DNA of 64,000 nt from UBA2638 sp046293135 (GCA_046293135.1 JBKBPR010000003.1:1-64000), one strand, 5' to 3'. Positions 37,280-45,668 are shown, numbered from the stretch's first letter. Notes: generated from the letters alone by a model not told the origin. A program made the numbers and translations.

Positions 37280-38635
37280 ATGCAATCTCAGTTTGTACTG
37301 TTGCGCGACAGGCGGTTTTTGCCGTTATTTATCACCCAATTTCTGGGCGCGTTTAATGACAACCTCCTGAAAGCCTTTATCGTTGTGCTGGTCGCCTACG
37401 GGCAGTGGGATATCGGCACGATGCGCCCTGATGTGCTGGTTTCGCTTGCGGCGGCGCTGTTTATCCTCCCCTTTATCGTGTTTTGTCCGATTGCGGGAGA
37501 TTTAACCGATAAATTCGACAAGGCCAAAATCATTAAAGCCACCAAAATTCTAGAGGTCGTGATTGCGTTCATGGCGGTTTTCACGATCTATCAAGGCTCG
37601 ATCACATTGGCATTTTTTGTGTTGTTTCTGCTGGGTGTGCAATCCGCATTCTTTAGCCCCGGGAAATTCTCAATCCTGCCGCAGCTTCTCTCCTCCAATG
37701 AGCTAATCGGGGCAAACGGTCTTATGAGCACAGGCACATATCTGGCGATTTTATCGGGCACGATTATCGGTACGCTCTTTGCGCTCAATGCCTATGGGGC
37801 TGAGATTATCAGCACGATTTTGATGCTCTGCGCCCTTGCCGGATTTTTTGCCAGCTGCAAAATCCCCTCTGCGCCTTCGGCCAATCCTGACAAACACATA
37901 AGCCTGAACCCGTTCGGTGCGATTTATTCGACCTTGCGCTATACGCTGACCATGAAGCACGGTGTGTTGGCGGCGATATTGGCGACGTCTTGGTTTTACT
38001 TTGTCGCCGGAACCATTCATACGCAATTCCCCAACTTCGCCAAGCAAAGCCTTGGGGTTGATACCGATGTTTTGACCATGTTTATGGTCATCTTCTCGTT
38101 GGGCATTGCGGTGGGCGGCTTGCTCAATAACAAGCTTTTGAAATCGGTTATATCGGGAAGGCTTGTGCCGTGGGCAGCATTGATGATCGTTGTTTTCAGC
38201 GCCGATTTATATTTCGCTAGCACGGCGTATTTTTCTGCGCGCAGTCCGCTGGATTTAGGGGGTGGAGACTTGGCATCAGGCGAGGCGTTCGATACGATTT
38301 CGATCTTTTTTAGCAATATTCACGCATGGCGGATCGTAGCCGATCTATTCTTGCTCTCACTGGCGGGTGGGCTTTATGTTGTACCGCTGCGTGCGATTGT
38401 TCAGGATCGCTCGCCAAAGGAAAACACCTCCCGTGTCGTTGCCGGAAATTCCCTGAGCGACTCGTTGTTCTTGCTGCTATCCTCACTGTTTGGAGCCGCG
38501 CTGCTCTCGCTTGGCTGGTTGGTTAAGGATTTGTTCCTGATGCTTTCGATTATGACCTTGATTGTGGCGATTATGCTGTTTCGGCACAAGGAGATTTACA
38601 CGCGCCAAAATCACGGCCAAAGCAATATTGACTAA
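37280..38635 (+). CDS. MFS transporter, LplT-like (lysophospholipid flippase family)
   Basis: A 451-residue, 12-helix major-facilitator protein. The start LRDRRFLPLFITQFLGAFNDNLLKAF is the hallmark of the LplT/Aas-linked group, and GDLTDKFDKAKIIKATK is the loop 2-3 motif A equivalent. E. coli LplT moves lysophospholipids inwards for re-acylation by Aas. No acyltransferase domain is fused or adjacent, so the partner would be elsewhere. It is followed after 13 bp by the nucleosidase gene. Confidence 0.85.
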   Translation: MQSQFVLLRDRRFLPLFITQFLGAFNDNLLKAFIVVLVAYGQWDIGTMRPDVLVSLAAALFILPFIVFCPIAGDLTDKFDKAKIIKATKILEVVIAFMAVFTIYQGSITLAFFVLFLLGVQSAFFSPGKFSILPQLLSSNELIGANGLMSTGTYLAILSGTIIGTLFALNAYGAEIISTILMLCALAGFFASCKIPSAPSANPDKHISLNPFGAIYSTLRYTLTMKHGVLAAILATSWFYFVAGTIHTQFPNFAKQSLGVDTDVLTMFMVIFSLGIAVGGLLNNKLLKSVISGRLVPWAALMIVVFSADLYFASTAYFSARSPLDLGGGDLASGEAFDTISIFFSNIHAWRIVADLFLLSLAGGLYVVPLRAIVQDRSPKENTSRVVAGNSLSDSLFLLLSSLFGAALLSLGWLVKDLFLMLSIMTLIVAIMLFRHKEIYTRQNHGQSNID

Positions 38636-38648
38636 AGGATAGATAAAA

Positions 38649-39305
38649 ATGATAACCAAAACCACATCAAAGCCATTGCTGGTTTTTGCCATGAAAGAAG
38701 AATGCGGCGATGTCTTTCAAGCGGGGGACGATCAAGATCTGCTTTTTACCGGTATTGGCAAGGTGAACGCCGCTTATGTCCTGACCAAGCGGTTATATGG
38801 AAGTGAAAACGGGAAGCCTGAAAGCGAGGGCGGGGGCTTACACCTCCCCCGCCCATCGGTTGTTGTGAATATGGGCACAGCCGGAAGCCGCCGCCACAAG
38901 GGCGGAATGATTGTGAACTGCACGCGCTTTATCCAGCGCGATATGGATGTGACGCCCTTGGGCTTTGCGCGCGGTCAAACGCCATTCTCGGATGACCCTG
39001 TGGTGATTGAATACGGGCTAGCGCTGGAGACGAAAGCCGCAGCGGCACAAGGCGATACCCTCATAACGGGCGGTGTTTGCGGCACAGGCGATAATTTTGA
39101 TGTCTCGGAGGATGCAGAGAATTATGATGCCGTGGATATGGAAGCTTACGCGTTGGCCTTGATTTGCCAGCGTGAGAAAATCCCGTTTTTATGCCTGAAA
39201 TATATATCTGATGGCGCGGATGAGGGCGCGCATATAGATTGGAATGAATCACTGCGCAGGGCAGCTCAGGCATTGAATAATGTTTATGGTTTGCGTAAGG
39301 TTTGA
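38649..39305 (+). CDS. Nucleosidase/phosphorylase family (MTA/SAH nucleosidase-like)
   Basis: A 218-residue PNP/UDP-phosphorylase fold protein. The pattern FTGIGKVNAAYVLTK, VVNMGTAGSRR, VDMEAYALALICQ (substrate-contacting Glu) and LKYISDGADE (catalytic Asp) matches MtnN-like enzymes that split 5'-methylthioadenosine or S-adenosylhomocysteine. It is somewhat divergent and shorter than E. coli MtnN, and nucleoside preference cannot be read. It follows the MFS gene closely with GGATAG upstream of its ATG. Confidence 0.8.
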   Translation: MITKTTSKPLLVFAMKEECGDVFQAGDDQDLLFTGIGKVNAAYVLTKRLYGSENGKPESEGGGLHLPRPSVVVNMGTAGSRRHKGGMIVNCTRFIQRDMDVTPLGFARGQTPFSDDPVVIEYGLALETKAAAAQGDTLITGGVCGTGDNFDVSEDAENYDAVDMEAYALALICQREKIPFLCLKYISDGADEGAHIDWNESLRRAAQALNNVYGLRKV

Positions 39306-39345
39306 ATATATTATTTTGGGGTATTCTTATTATACAGGTGAACAA

Positions 39346-40104
39346 ATGGCGACGAAAAAGAGCAAAAATCTAAGTGTAATATTCTTAACGGTCCTAATTG
39401 CGGCTTTGGCTGGTTTCGGATTTTTATTCTATCAGAATCTGCAAAGCGTTGCCGTTGACGATGAGAGGCCGCAAGCACCTGAGGCTGCTATAGAACTAAC
39501 AGAAGAGCAGCTCGCGCTTATCGCCCATCAGGATAGAATCCGTCAGGATTTTGAAACTTCCCTCAATAATTTCTTGCAAAATGTTGACACCTGCGTCGGC
39601 GAGTATCAACAAAAACGCCGTGTCGTGCGGGATATGATACAGCCTGAAAATATGGCGCAATTTGAATATGTCACTGAGAACGCGCAAATGGCAAAAGCTT
39701 TGATTGCCGAAATGGATCGCGATATGGAAGGCGTTTTGCAACAATTCGCAACAGCTGATACGGCTATTCGTGAGTTTTTAGAGCGAGAAAGCCCAGATGA
39801 TTTGGAGTTTTTTTTGAATACGTGGGAAAAGACAAAGACAGAACAGCTCAATTTGTATGTAACATTCTTTGATTTGGAGAAATCACTACTTAGCCGCCAC
39901 AATGATGTGTTTGATATTTTTATCAGCAGCGGCGGCGCTTATGAAGTCGATATGCAAGTGAATGTGGGGTACGTTGCCTTTGAAGATGAGAGCTTCAATG
40001 AGTCTTACCAGAAGGCCATTGCAGATATTGATGCTTTGATTACGGCTCAAAGAGAGTTGCTGGAGAGCTTTTCGCCGCCCTCAAGTCCTGCGGATCAAGA
40101 ATAA
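39346..40104 (+). CDS. Uncharacterised membrane-anchored helical protein
   Basis: About 252 residues. I place the start at the ATG at 39346, which has CAGGTG before it; an upstream ATG in frame would overlap the nucleosidase gene. One N-terminal helix (VIFLTVLIAALAGFGFLFY, residues ~11-30) anchors a probably periplasmic, acidic, largely helical domain with a single Cys (VDTCVGEYQQKRRVVRDM). No catalytic motif is seen and I do not recognise the family. Confidence 0.65.
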   Translation: MATKKSKNLSVIFLTVLIAALAGFGFLFYQNLQSVAVDDERPQAPEAAIELTEEQLALIAHQDRIRQDFETSLNNFLQNVDTCVGEYQQKRRVVRDMIQPENMAQFEYVTENAQMAKALIAEMDRDMEGVLQQFATADTAIREFLERESPDDLEFFLNTWEKTKTEQLNLYVTFFDLEKSLLSRHNDVFDIFISSGGAYEVDMQVNVGYVAFEDESFNESYQKAIADIDALITAQRELLESFSPPSSPADQE

Positions 40105-40114
40105 TCGAGCGCCC

Positions 40115-40708
40115 CTAAGAAAAACGCTTTAACGTGTCGACATAGGCTTTCTTGAATAGGGCTTTTACTTGTTCAGGGTTATCGGTCAGATCAAAAGATC
40201 GGCCGATTTCAGCAAGAATACCCATGATGAAAACTGCTATTGTCATCGGTGTATGCCCAGGGAAAAATCCATCTTTAATCAGTTCAGGCAATAGCTCTTG
40301 AAGTTTTCCGAGTAGCGTTCGTTGCTGAATAGTAATCCTATCAGCATAGGTGAGCGCTGATTGAGATTCTATAAGCACAATTTTGCGAAAATCTTTCTCC
40401 GCACATAAATCAATAAAAATTTCGGAACCTATTAATAAAGCATCCCATGCGGATTTTTGTTGATCCATATGTGCTGAAACTAGCCTCAAAGAATCATTGA
40501 GTGTTGCTTTATAGACAGCACGAAATAGACCATTTTTGTCGCCAAAATGGTAGTATAAAGACCCGCGCGCCATACCGGATTGTTCCACAATGCGGTTTGT
40601 TGAGGCATGCGTATATCCGTGTTCTGTGAACTCTTTTTTTGCGGCCTCAATAAAAATTAAGCGCGTTTCTTCAAGGTTTTCTTTATTCGGGCCGCGGCGT
40701 TTGCTCAT
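40115..40708 (-). CDS. TetR/AcrR-family regulator
   Basis: A 197-residue regulator. The N-terminal TetR helix-turn-helix is clear (FTEHGYTHASTNRIVEQSGMARGSLYYHFGDKNGLF, residues ~27-62, read in parts). The C-terminal ligand and dimer domain is helical and not assignable. It is divergent from the VOC-family gene, and the gap holds two inverted repeats over that gene's promoter, so it very likely represses the VOC gene and perhaps itself. Confidence 0.92.
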   Translation of the reverse strand: MSKRRGPNKENLEETRLIFIEAAKKEFTEHGYTHASTNRIVEQSGMARGSLYYHFGDKNGLFRAVYKATLNDSLRLVSAHMDQQKSAWDALLIGSEIFIDLCAEKDFRKIVLIESQSALTYADRITIQQRTLLGKLQELLPELIKDGFFPGHTPMTIAVFIMGILAEIGRSFDLTDNPEQVKALFKKAYVDTLKRFS

Positions 40709-40786
40709 AGAGTGACCTGCTTTGGGTTATATCAGTGAGAAAAGTTAGAAATTAGGTATAGTGTTTTATTTTTTATGTGATTTTAC

Positions 40787-40816
40787 TTGACTTACTGACA
40801 CTCTGTCAACTATTAT
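40787..40816 (+). promoter_or_regulatory. Promoter of the VOC-family gene
   Basis: TTGACT at 40787-40792 and TATTAT at 40811-40816, spacer 18 bp. The first operator falls inside the spacer and the second starts just after the -10 box. Confidence 0.7.
40793..40808. promoter_or_regulatory. TetR operator O1 (imperfect)
   Basis: TTACTGACACTCTGTCAA: TGACA and TGTCA arms around CTC. It is the same core as O2 with centres 27 bp apart. It overlaps the promoter spacer. Confidence 0.6.
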
Positions 40817-40817
40817 T

Positions 40818-40840
40818 AATACTGACATTGTGTCAGTATT
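40818..40840. promoter_or_regulatory. TetR operator O2 (perfect inverted repeat)
   Basis: Arms AATACTGACA and TGTCAGTATT around TTG, a 23-bp perfect inverted repeat. It lies directly downstream of the -10 box, the classic place for repression. Confidence 0.75.
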
Positions 40841-40866
40841 AAGCCATATTATTAATGGAGGTGTTC

Positions 40867-41310
40867 GTGCTTTCAGAATTTTCATATCCTATTATTTGTA
40901 CAAAAAAATTTAAGCAGACCGTTAATTTCTACGAAGACTATTTCAATTATGTCCCTGAGTTGGAAATGCCATGTTTTGTGGTTTTAAAGCGTCAGGACTG
41001 GGATAATTGTTATTTGGCGATCATTGATGCCAATCATCATGCCATCCCTGAGCCCTATAGGCGCCCTATTTCAGGTATGCTTTTGAATTATCCCGTAAAG
41101 GATGTTGAAAAGGCCTATGACAGCTTTTATCTGGAGGGGTTAAATGTCGTCTCGGAACCTGTCACCAGCCTATGCAGCAAAAAGCATTTTTTCATCGAAG
41201 ATCCGAATGGAATTTTGATTGATATCGGGGAAAACGTGAAACCTTTATACGATCGAAATGATTTAAAGCGTGTTGAAGAAAAGTCTTTTGACGAGTTTTG
41301 TACAGCTTAA
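40867..41310 (+). CDS. VOC-superfamily (glyoxalase/bleomycin-resistance-like) protein
   Basis: About 147 residues. The GTG at 40867 has GGAGG five bases upstream. The ATG at 40855 lies on top of that ribosome site and has none of its own, so GTG is the better start. The beta-alpha-beta-beta-beta fold shows YPIICTKKFKQTVNFYEDYF, MLLNYPVKDVEKAYDSF and FFIEDPNGILIDIGE, the last being the conserved VOC strand with the metal-ligand Glu. The substrate is unknown. It is controlled by the divergent TetR protein, probably in response to a toxic small molecule. Confidence 0.8.
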   Translation: MLSEFSYPIICTKKFKQTVNFYEDYFNYVPELEMPCFVVLKRQDWDNCYLAIIDANHHAIPEPYRRPISGMLLNYPVKDVEKAYDSFYLEGLNVVSEPVTSLCSKKHFFIEDPNGILIDIGENVKPLYDRNDLKRVEEKSFDEFCTA

Positions 41311-41327
41311 TTTATTCTGAAATTCAT

Positions 41328-41356
41328 AAAAAAGGCTCTTACGAGAGCCTTTTTTA
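41328..41356. terminator. Bidirectional terminator
   Basis: AAAAAA, GGCTCT, TACG loop, AGAGCC, TTTTTT. It lies between two convergent genes (VOC and AhpD-like) and has A and T runs on both sides, so it can serve both. Confidence 0.88.
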
Positions 41357-41372
41357 TTGATTGGTTGTCTAC

Positions 41373-41714
41373 TTACGCATTGAACTGGTCAAAAGCTCTA
41401 AGCGCATCAGCGGCATACATTAGGGCTGGGCCGCCGCCCATATAAACACACATTCCCATGACCTCGGCAATTTCCTCACGGGTTGCGCCAAGATCCTTAA
41501 GCGCTTTGGCGTGAAAGCCGATACAGCCGTCACAGCGCTGCGTTACGCCGATGGCAAGTGCGATTAGCTCTTTCGTTTTTTTGTCCAGCTCTGCGTCGGC
41601 GGTGGCCGATTTGGCCAGTGCCGAAAACCCGCTCATTGTATCGGGAATGGTTTTGCGCAGTTCGCCCATATATTCCGAAATATCCTTTGTCAGTGCTTTG
41701 TAATCTTTTGCCAT
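41373..41714 (-). CDS. Carboxymuconolactone decarboxylase/AhpD-like protein
   Basis: A 113-residue helical protein with the AhpD redox motif: QRCDGCIGFHAKAL, Cys61-x2-Cys64 and His68, all present. Such proteins act as thiol-disulfide or peroxide-linked reductases rather than as true decarboxylases. AGGAG lies before the ATG. It is divergent from the ArsR remnant with a 16-bp perfect palindrome between, which suggests a shared thiol-stress or sulfur regulation. Confidence 0.9.
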   Translation of the reverse strand: MAKDYKALTKDISEYMGELRKTIPDTMSGFSALAKSATADAELDKKTKELIALAIGVTQRCDGCIGFHAKALKDLGATREEIAEVMGMCVYMGGGPALMYAADALRAFDQFNA

Positions 41715-41742
41715 GATTATTTTCTCCTTTACAATTTATATT

Positions 41743-41758
41743 TTTATGATATCATAAA
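41743..41758. promoter_or_regulatory. 16-bp perfect palindrome (candidate ArsR-family operator)
   Basis: TTTATGATATCATAAA. It lies in the short gap between the divergent AhpD-like gene and the ArsR-like remnant, where an autoregulating ArsR protein would bind. The cognate protein is now truncated. Confidence 0.6.
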
Positions 41759-41803
41759 TTTATGAAATGTAAATAGAGATCTTTTAATGAAATAAAAGCG
41801 ATC

Positions 41804-41983
41804 ATGAAAGATATGAAGGATATCGAGCAAAATGCTATTCAGGCGGCGGCCTTTCTGAAGGGGCTCACCAATCCTGACAGGTTGGTGATTTTGTGCAAAT
41901 TGGCGGAGTTCGGTGAGTGCAGCGTCAGCCAAATGAAAACGAAGAAGAAAGGAACGAAAAACTATGACCATGAAAACTGTTGA
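41804..41983 (+). pseudogene. Truncated ArsR-family regulator (YgaV-like remnant)
   Basis: A 59-codon frame. The first part (QAAAFLKGLTNPDRLVILCK, then LAEFGECSVSQ) is the start of an ArsR winged helix, close to E. coli YgaV in layout. Directly after it the sequence turns into MKTKKKGTKN and stops. The recognition helix and wing are missing, as if a deletion joined the middle of the gene to the ribosome site of the next gene. The stop overlaps the next gene's start by 20 bp. It cannot be a normal DNA-binding repressor. In E. coli ygaV precedes and controls ygaP, the same order as here. Confidence 0.7.
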
Positions 41984-42565
41984 TCCGCAAACGGCGCTGG
42001 GCTGGTTGCAATCAGGCGAAGCAATTTTGATTGATGTGCGGGAGCATGATGAATTTAAATCGCAGCATATCCCCTACGCGCTCTCGATGCCGCTCAGCAA
42101 TGTTTGCGCTGCGTTTCGGATGCTTGCACTTGCCCCGAATGCCTACAAAAAGATAATTTTTCAATGCAATAAAGGCGGGCGCGGCGGGCAAGCTTGCATA
42201 ATGGTCGGCGCTGAATTGGGGGGGGGCAAAATGACACCCCAAACATGCCGGAAATTTATAATCTGGAGGGCGGCATTACCGCTTGGGTAGAGGCAGGACT
42301 GCCCGTTTTGAGTCCTTCAGGCGCGGGAGGCTGCGGCATATCGATTTTCCGGCAGGTGCAAATTATTGTCGGTGCTTTGGTGCTTTTAAGCGTACTGGCC
42401 GGTTTTTTCATCTCTACATCGGCTTTTGTCTTAGCGGGGTTATTCGGCGCAGCGTTAATGTTTGCAGGGCTATCAGGGTGGTGCGGACTGGCCATGCTGC
42501 TCAATAAAATGCCATGGAACAGGGGTGCGCCATCCGAAGAAAAGCGGTTTTGTATGATGAAATAA
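41964..42565 (+). pseudogene. Membrane rhodanese (YgaP-like), frameshifted in a poly-G tract
   Basis: Frame 1 (from 41964, AAGGA upstream) encodes a rhodanese domain: LQSGEAILIDVREHDEF, HIPYALSMPL, and the active-site loop FQCNKGGRGGQA with the persulfide Cys. A run of nine G (42218-42226) ends the good frame. The other frame carries on in register with PEIYNLEGGITAWVEAGLPV and then two membrane helices (VGALVLLSVLAGFFI, LFGAALMFAGLSGWCGLAML), the YgaP layout. One more G or two fewer restore a ~200-residue protein. It may be a pseudogene, a phase-variable gene or a sequencing error. Confidence 0.75.
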
Positions 42566-42591
42566 GCTTGAAATTAGTTTATTGAGTAGAG

Positions 42592-42666
42592 TGGTGGCTG
42601 TGGCAAGATTTGAACTTGCGACCAAAGGATTATGATTCCTCTGCTCTACCGCTGAGCTACACAGCC
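42592..42666 (-). tRNA. tRNA-Met (CAT)
   Basis: On the minus strand, acceptor GGCTGTG pairs with CACAGCC, anticodon loop ATCATAA with anticodon CAT, T-arm AAGTTCAAATCTT, encoded CCA. The stem GAGGA/TCCTT around ATCATAA resembles elongator Met. A tRNA-Ile2 with modified CAT cannot be fully ruled out. Initiator Met is excluded by the fully paired acceptor end. Confidence 0.9.
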
Positions 42667-42797
42667 ATGAAGCTTTGTGGTGGAACAGATGTAAAGCGAA
42701 CGAATTTTCTTGTCAAGAAAAAGCCTGTATTTGCGGTGAAATTATATCGCAGGAATAGAGATAAAGCGTAGCGGCTTCAAAATTGCTCCTAAGCCAT

Positions 42798-44000
42798 TTA
42801 AGCCGCGGTGCTTTTGTCCGTTCCGGTAATCCAGCCACCGCCCAAAACGCGCTCCCCCAGATAGGCTACGGCGGCTTGGCCTTTGGATATACCGTATTGC
42901 GGCTGATCGAGAATAACCGTAGCGCTCTTGTCGCTGTGGGAGGTTTTGAGCGTAGCCTTGACGGGTTTCATCGTTGAGCGGAATTTCAGCTCGATATTGA
43001 TCGCCTCGGAAAGTTCGGGCATCAGCCAATTGCAATCGCGGATATGGATGATATCCCGCGCCAAGGCCTCTTTCGGGCCGACAATGACCTGATTGTCTTC
43101 GGGGTTCACGCCGATCACATAAAACGGCGCGTTATTCTCGGCCACTCCGCCGCCGATACCAATACCGCGGCGTTGGCCGATGGTATAATGGATAATGCCT
43201 TCATGCCGCCCTAAGACCTTGCCGGATTGGTCGATAATATCGCCGGGGATGGCAGCCTCAGGGCGCAGCTTTTTTACAACGCTGGCGTAATCGCCATGCG
43301 GCACAAAGCAAATATCTTGCGAGTCTGGCTTTTCCGCATTGATAAGGCCGAGGCGTTCCGCGTGGTTGCGGGTAATATCCTTTGACCAGCCGCCAAGCGG
43401 GAAGCGCAGGAAATCTAGCTGTTCTTGCGTTGTGGCGAACAGGAAATAGCTTTGATCTTTCAACGGGTCGAGCGCTTTATGCAGTTCGGCGCTTTGGCTG
43501 TGGCCGATTTTGCGCTGGATATAATGGCCTGTGGCCATGCAATCCGCACCAAGGTCACGCGCAACACTCAGAAGGTCGCGGAATTTGACGCTTTGATTAC
43601 ACTGCACGCAAGGGATCGGCGTTTCTCCGCGCATATAGCTGTCGGCGAAATCATCAATCACCGAGTCTTTGAATTTGCTCTCGTAATTGAGCACATAATG
43701 CGGAAAGCCGCGCTCCTCGGCGACGCGGCGGGCATCGTAAATATCTTGTCCGGCGCAACAGGTCTTGGATTTTGCGGTGGCCGCGCCGTAATCGAATAGC
43801 TGGAGCGTGACCCCGACCACATCATAGCCTTGCTCATGCAGCAAAGCCGCAGCAACAGAGGAATCCACGCCGCCCGACATCGCCACAACAACGCGTGTTT
43901 GCGCGGGCGCTTTGGGAATGCCCAGCGAGTTTAGTTCGAGGCCACCAGCCTGCGCGACACTCGTTGCAGCTGTACTATGTGATTGGTTTGCATCATCCAT
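42798..44000 (-). CDS. mnmA: tRNA-specific 2-thiouridylase
   Basis: About 400 residues. MnmA activates U34 of tRNA-Glu, -Gln and -Lys with ATP and adds sulfur. The PP-loop is VVVAMSGGVDSSVAAALL, the nucleophile region TPIPCVQCNQSVKF, and the second catalytic Cys in SQDICFVPHGDY; all are present. FSTMKPVK and YGISKGQAAVAY are the C-terminal beta-barrel. I prefer the ATG at 44000 over an upstream start. It is last in an Rrf2 - cysteine desulfurase - mnmA run, so the desulfurase is its likely sulfur source. Confidence 0.95.
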   Translation of the reverse strand: MDDANQSHSTAATSVAQAGGLELNSLGIPKAPAQTRVVVAMSGGVDSSVAAALLHEQGYDVVGVTLQLFDYGAATAKSKTCCAGQDIYDARRVAEERGFPHYVLNYESKFKDSVIDDFADSYMRGETPIPCVQCNQSVKFRDLLSVARDLGADCMATGHYIQRKIGHSQSAELHKALDPLKDQSYFLFATTQEQLDFLRFPLGGWSKDITRNHAERLGLINAEKPDSQDICFVPHGDYASVVKKLRPEAAIPGDIIDQSGKVLGRHEGIIHYTIGQRRGIGIGGGVAENNAPFYVIGVNPEDNQVIVGPKEALARDIIHIRDCNWLMPELSEAINIELKFRSTMKPVKATLKTSHSDKSATVILDQPQYGISKGQAAVAYLGERVLGGGWITGTDKSTAA

Positions 44001-44072
44001 GGCGCGGACTATAGGGAAACCAACGAAAAAATGCAATATTTTCTGTGTTTTGCGGGATGGCGCGGCGAGGCT

Positions 44073-45191
44073 CTAGGCGCTTATACGCTTGATGATTTTG
44101 GTAAATACATCCAAAAACCGCTCAATATCCTGCGCGGCCGTATTCCAGCCCATCGAAATCCGCAGCGCGCCAGCACGGTAATGTTCGGGAACGCCCATAG
44201 CCGTAAGGACATGGCTTTGCTTGATTGTACCGCTGGAGCACGCTGAGCCATTGCTCGCAGAAATTCCTTCTATATCCAGCGCAATCAATAATGTTTCGGC
44301 GGAGATATCGGGCAGTGCAAAAAAGCTGGTATTGGCAAGGCGCGGGATATCACGGCTGAAAATCATCAGATCATCGCGCAAAGCCGTCAACTCGCTTTCC
44401 AAGGTGTCACGGAGTTTTGCGAGCGCTTGAAACTGATCAAGATTATTGTGCGCCAGTTCCGCCGCCAAACCGAAACCCGCAATCCCCGCGACATTTTCCG
44501 TTCCGGCGCGGGCGCTTTTTTCCTGACCGCCGCCATACAAAAGGCTGGGCGTTTCGCCGCATTGCCCCAAAATTAGCGCGCCGACACCTTGTGGCCCACC
44601 GATTTTATGTGCGGAAATTGTCAGGAAATCAATGCCGGACAGATAGAGATTGATATCAACTTTTCCGGCAGCTTGGACGCCGTCGCAATGAAAATGCGAT
44701 CCGTATTGTTTCGTTATTTGCGTTATCGCCGAAATGTCCTGAATAGCGCCCGTTTCATTGTTCGCCATCATCACGGAGATTAGCTCCGGCTTGTCATCCG
44801 ACTTCAAAATGCTTTCCAGCGCGGTAAGATCGAGGAGGCCATTGGGCAGAACCGGAATTTTGATCGCTTGTGGGTGAGCTTCCAATACTGAAGGATGCTC
44901 GATTGCTGAAACGGCAATTTTTGAACCTTTGCTGGAGAAATACTTTAGAACCGTATTATTGCCCTCGGTCGCACCGCTATTGAAAATTACCGATTGCGGC
45001 TCGACCTTAACGAGATTTGCAACCTGCTTGCGCGCCGCCTCAATAAGCTTGCGTCCTTCACGGCCATGGGTATGAATGGCGGAAGCATTCAGCGGCATAG
45101 AGAGTATATCCGCCATTAGCGCTGTAACCTCTGGGCGAAGCGGCGCCGTGGCGTTGTAATCGAGATATATTCTATTCTTTGGGCTCTGCAT
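44073..45191 (-). CDS. Cysteine desulfurase (NifS/IscS family)
   Basis: A 372-residue PLP enzyme that takes sulfur from cysteine as a persulfide. YLDYNATAPLRPEV is the N-terminal start, SAHKIGGPQGVGAL contains the PLP Lys, SARAGTENVAG follows, and SNGSACSSGTIKQSHVL carries the catalytic Cys on a short loop with the SxxCSSG pattern of group I enzymes. It is placed between the Rrf2 regulator (18 bp) and mnmA (about 70 bp), so it serves tRNA thiolation and/or Fe-S assembly. No IscU/SufBCD genes are in the window. Confidence 0.93.
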   Translation of the reverse strand: MQSPKNRIYLDYNATAPLRPEVTALMADILSMPLNASAIHTHGREGRKLIEAARKQVANLVKVEPQSVIFNSGATEGNNTVLKYFSSKGSKIAVSAIEHPSVLEAHPQAIKIPVLPNGLLDLTALESILKSDDKPELISVMMANNETGAIQDISAITQITKQYGSHFHCDGVQAAGKVDINLYLSGIDFLTISAHKIGGPQGVGALILGQCGETPSLLYGGGQEKSARAGTENVAGIAGFGLAAELAHNNLDQFQALAKLRDTLESELTALRDDLMIFSRDIPRLANTSFFALPDISAETLLIALDIEGISASNGSACSSGTIKQSHVLTAMGVPEHYRAGALRISMGWNTAAQDIERFLDVFTKIIKRISA

Positions 45192-45209
45192 ACGCGCAGT
45201 GTGCCGAGT

Positions 45210-45668
45210 TTAGCGCGCGATTTCAAATAGTTTCGCAACGGTCGGGGCAGCGGAAGCTTTATTGCTTAGAACATCTTCAAGCGTGACTGATTTCAGAGCC
45301 GCAAACAAGACAGAGCCAATGACTTCCCACAGCGCATTGGTGTGTGCACAAGAATTCATTTTAGCCTCTTCATTAATTGAATTGCGTTTAGCAGGTGTGC
45401 TGTCTTCAGCCGCAATCAAAATCTCTGAAACAAAAATTTCGCGCATTGGTTTTGTTAAAGAATACCCGCCACCGGGGCCGCGATAGCTCTTGACCAAACT
45501 ATGACGGCGTAAACCTGCTATCAACTGCTCCAAATATGACAGAGAAATATCGCCATTCTTGGCAATTTCAGAGAGAGGCAGAGGTTTGCTATCTGTATGT
45601 TTTGCTAGTTCCACCATCGCCATCATGGCATATCGCCCACGTGTTGTAAGTTTTAATTGTTTTGTCAT
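45210..45668 (-). CDS. Rrf2-family regulator (IscR-like)
   Basis: About 152 residues from the ATG at 45668, where Rrf2 proteins usually begin (KLTTRGRYAMMAMVELA). An upstream ATG at 45743 with AGAGGA would add 25 residues and is also possible. The wing (YRGPGGGYSLTKP) is well conserved. The Fe-S ligand region is not: IscR has three Cys, here only one is seen (MNSCAHTNALWEV), so cluster binding is doubtful or different. It is upstream of the cysteine desulfurase, which it probably regulates. Confidence 0.88.
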   Translation of the reverse strand: MTKQLKLTTRGRYAMMAMVELAKHTDSKPLPLSEIAKNGDISLSYLEQLIAGLRRHSLVKSYRGPGGGYSLTKPMREIFVSEILIAAEDSTPAKRNSINEEAKMNSCAHTNALWEVIGSVLFAALKSVTLEDVLSNKASAAPTVAKLFEIAR

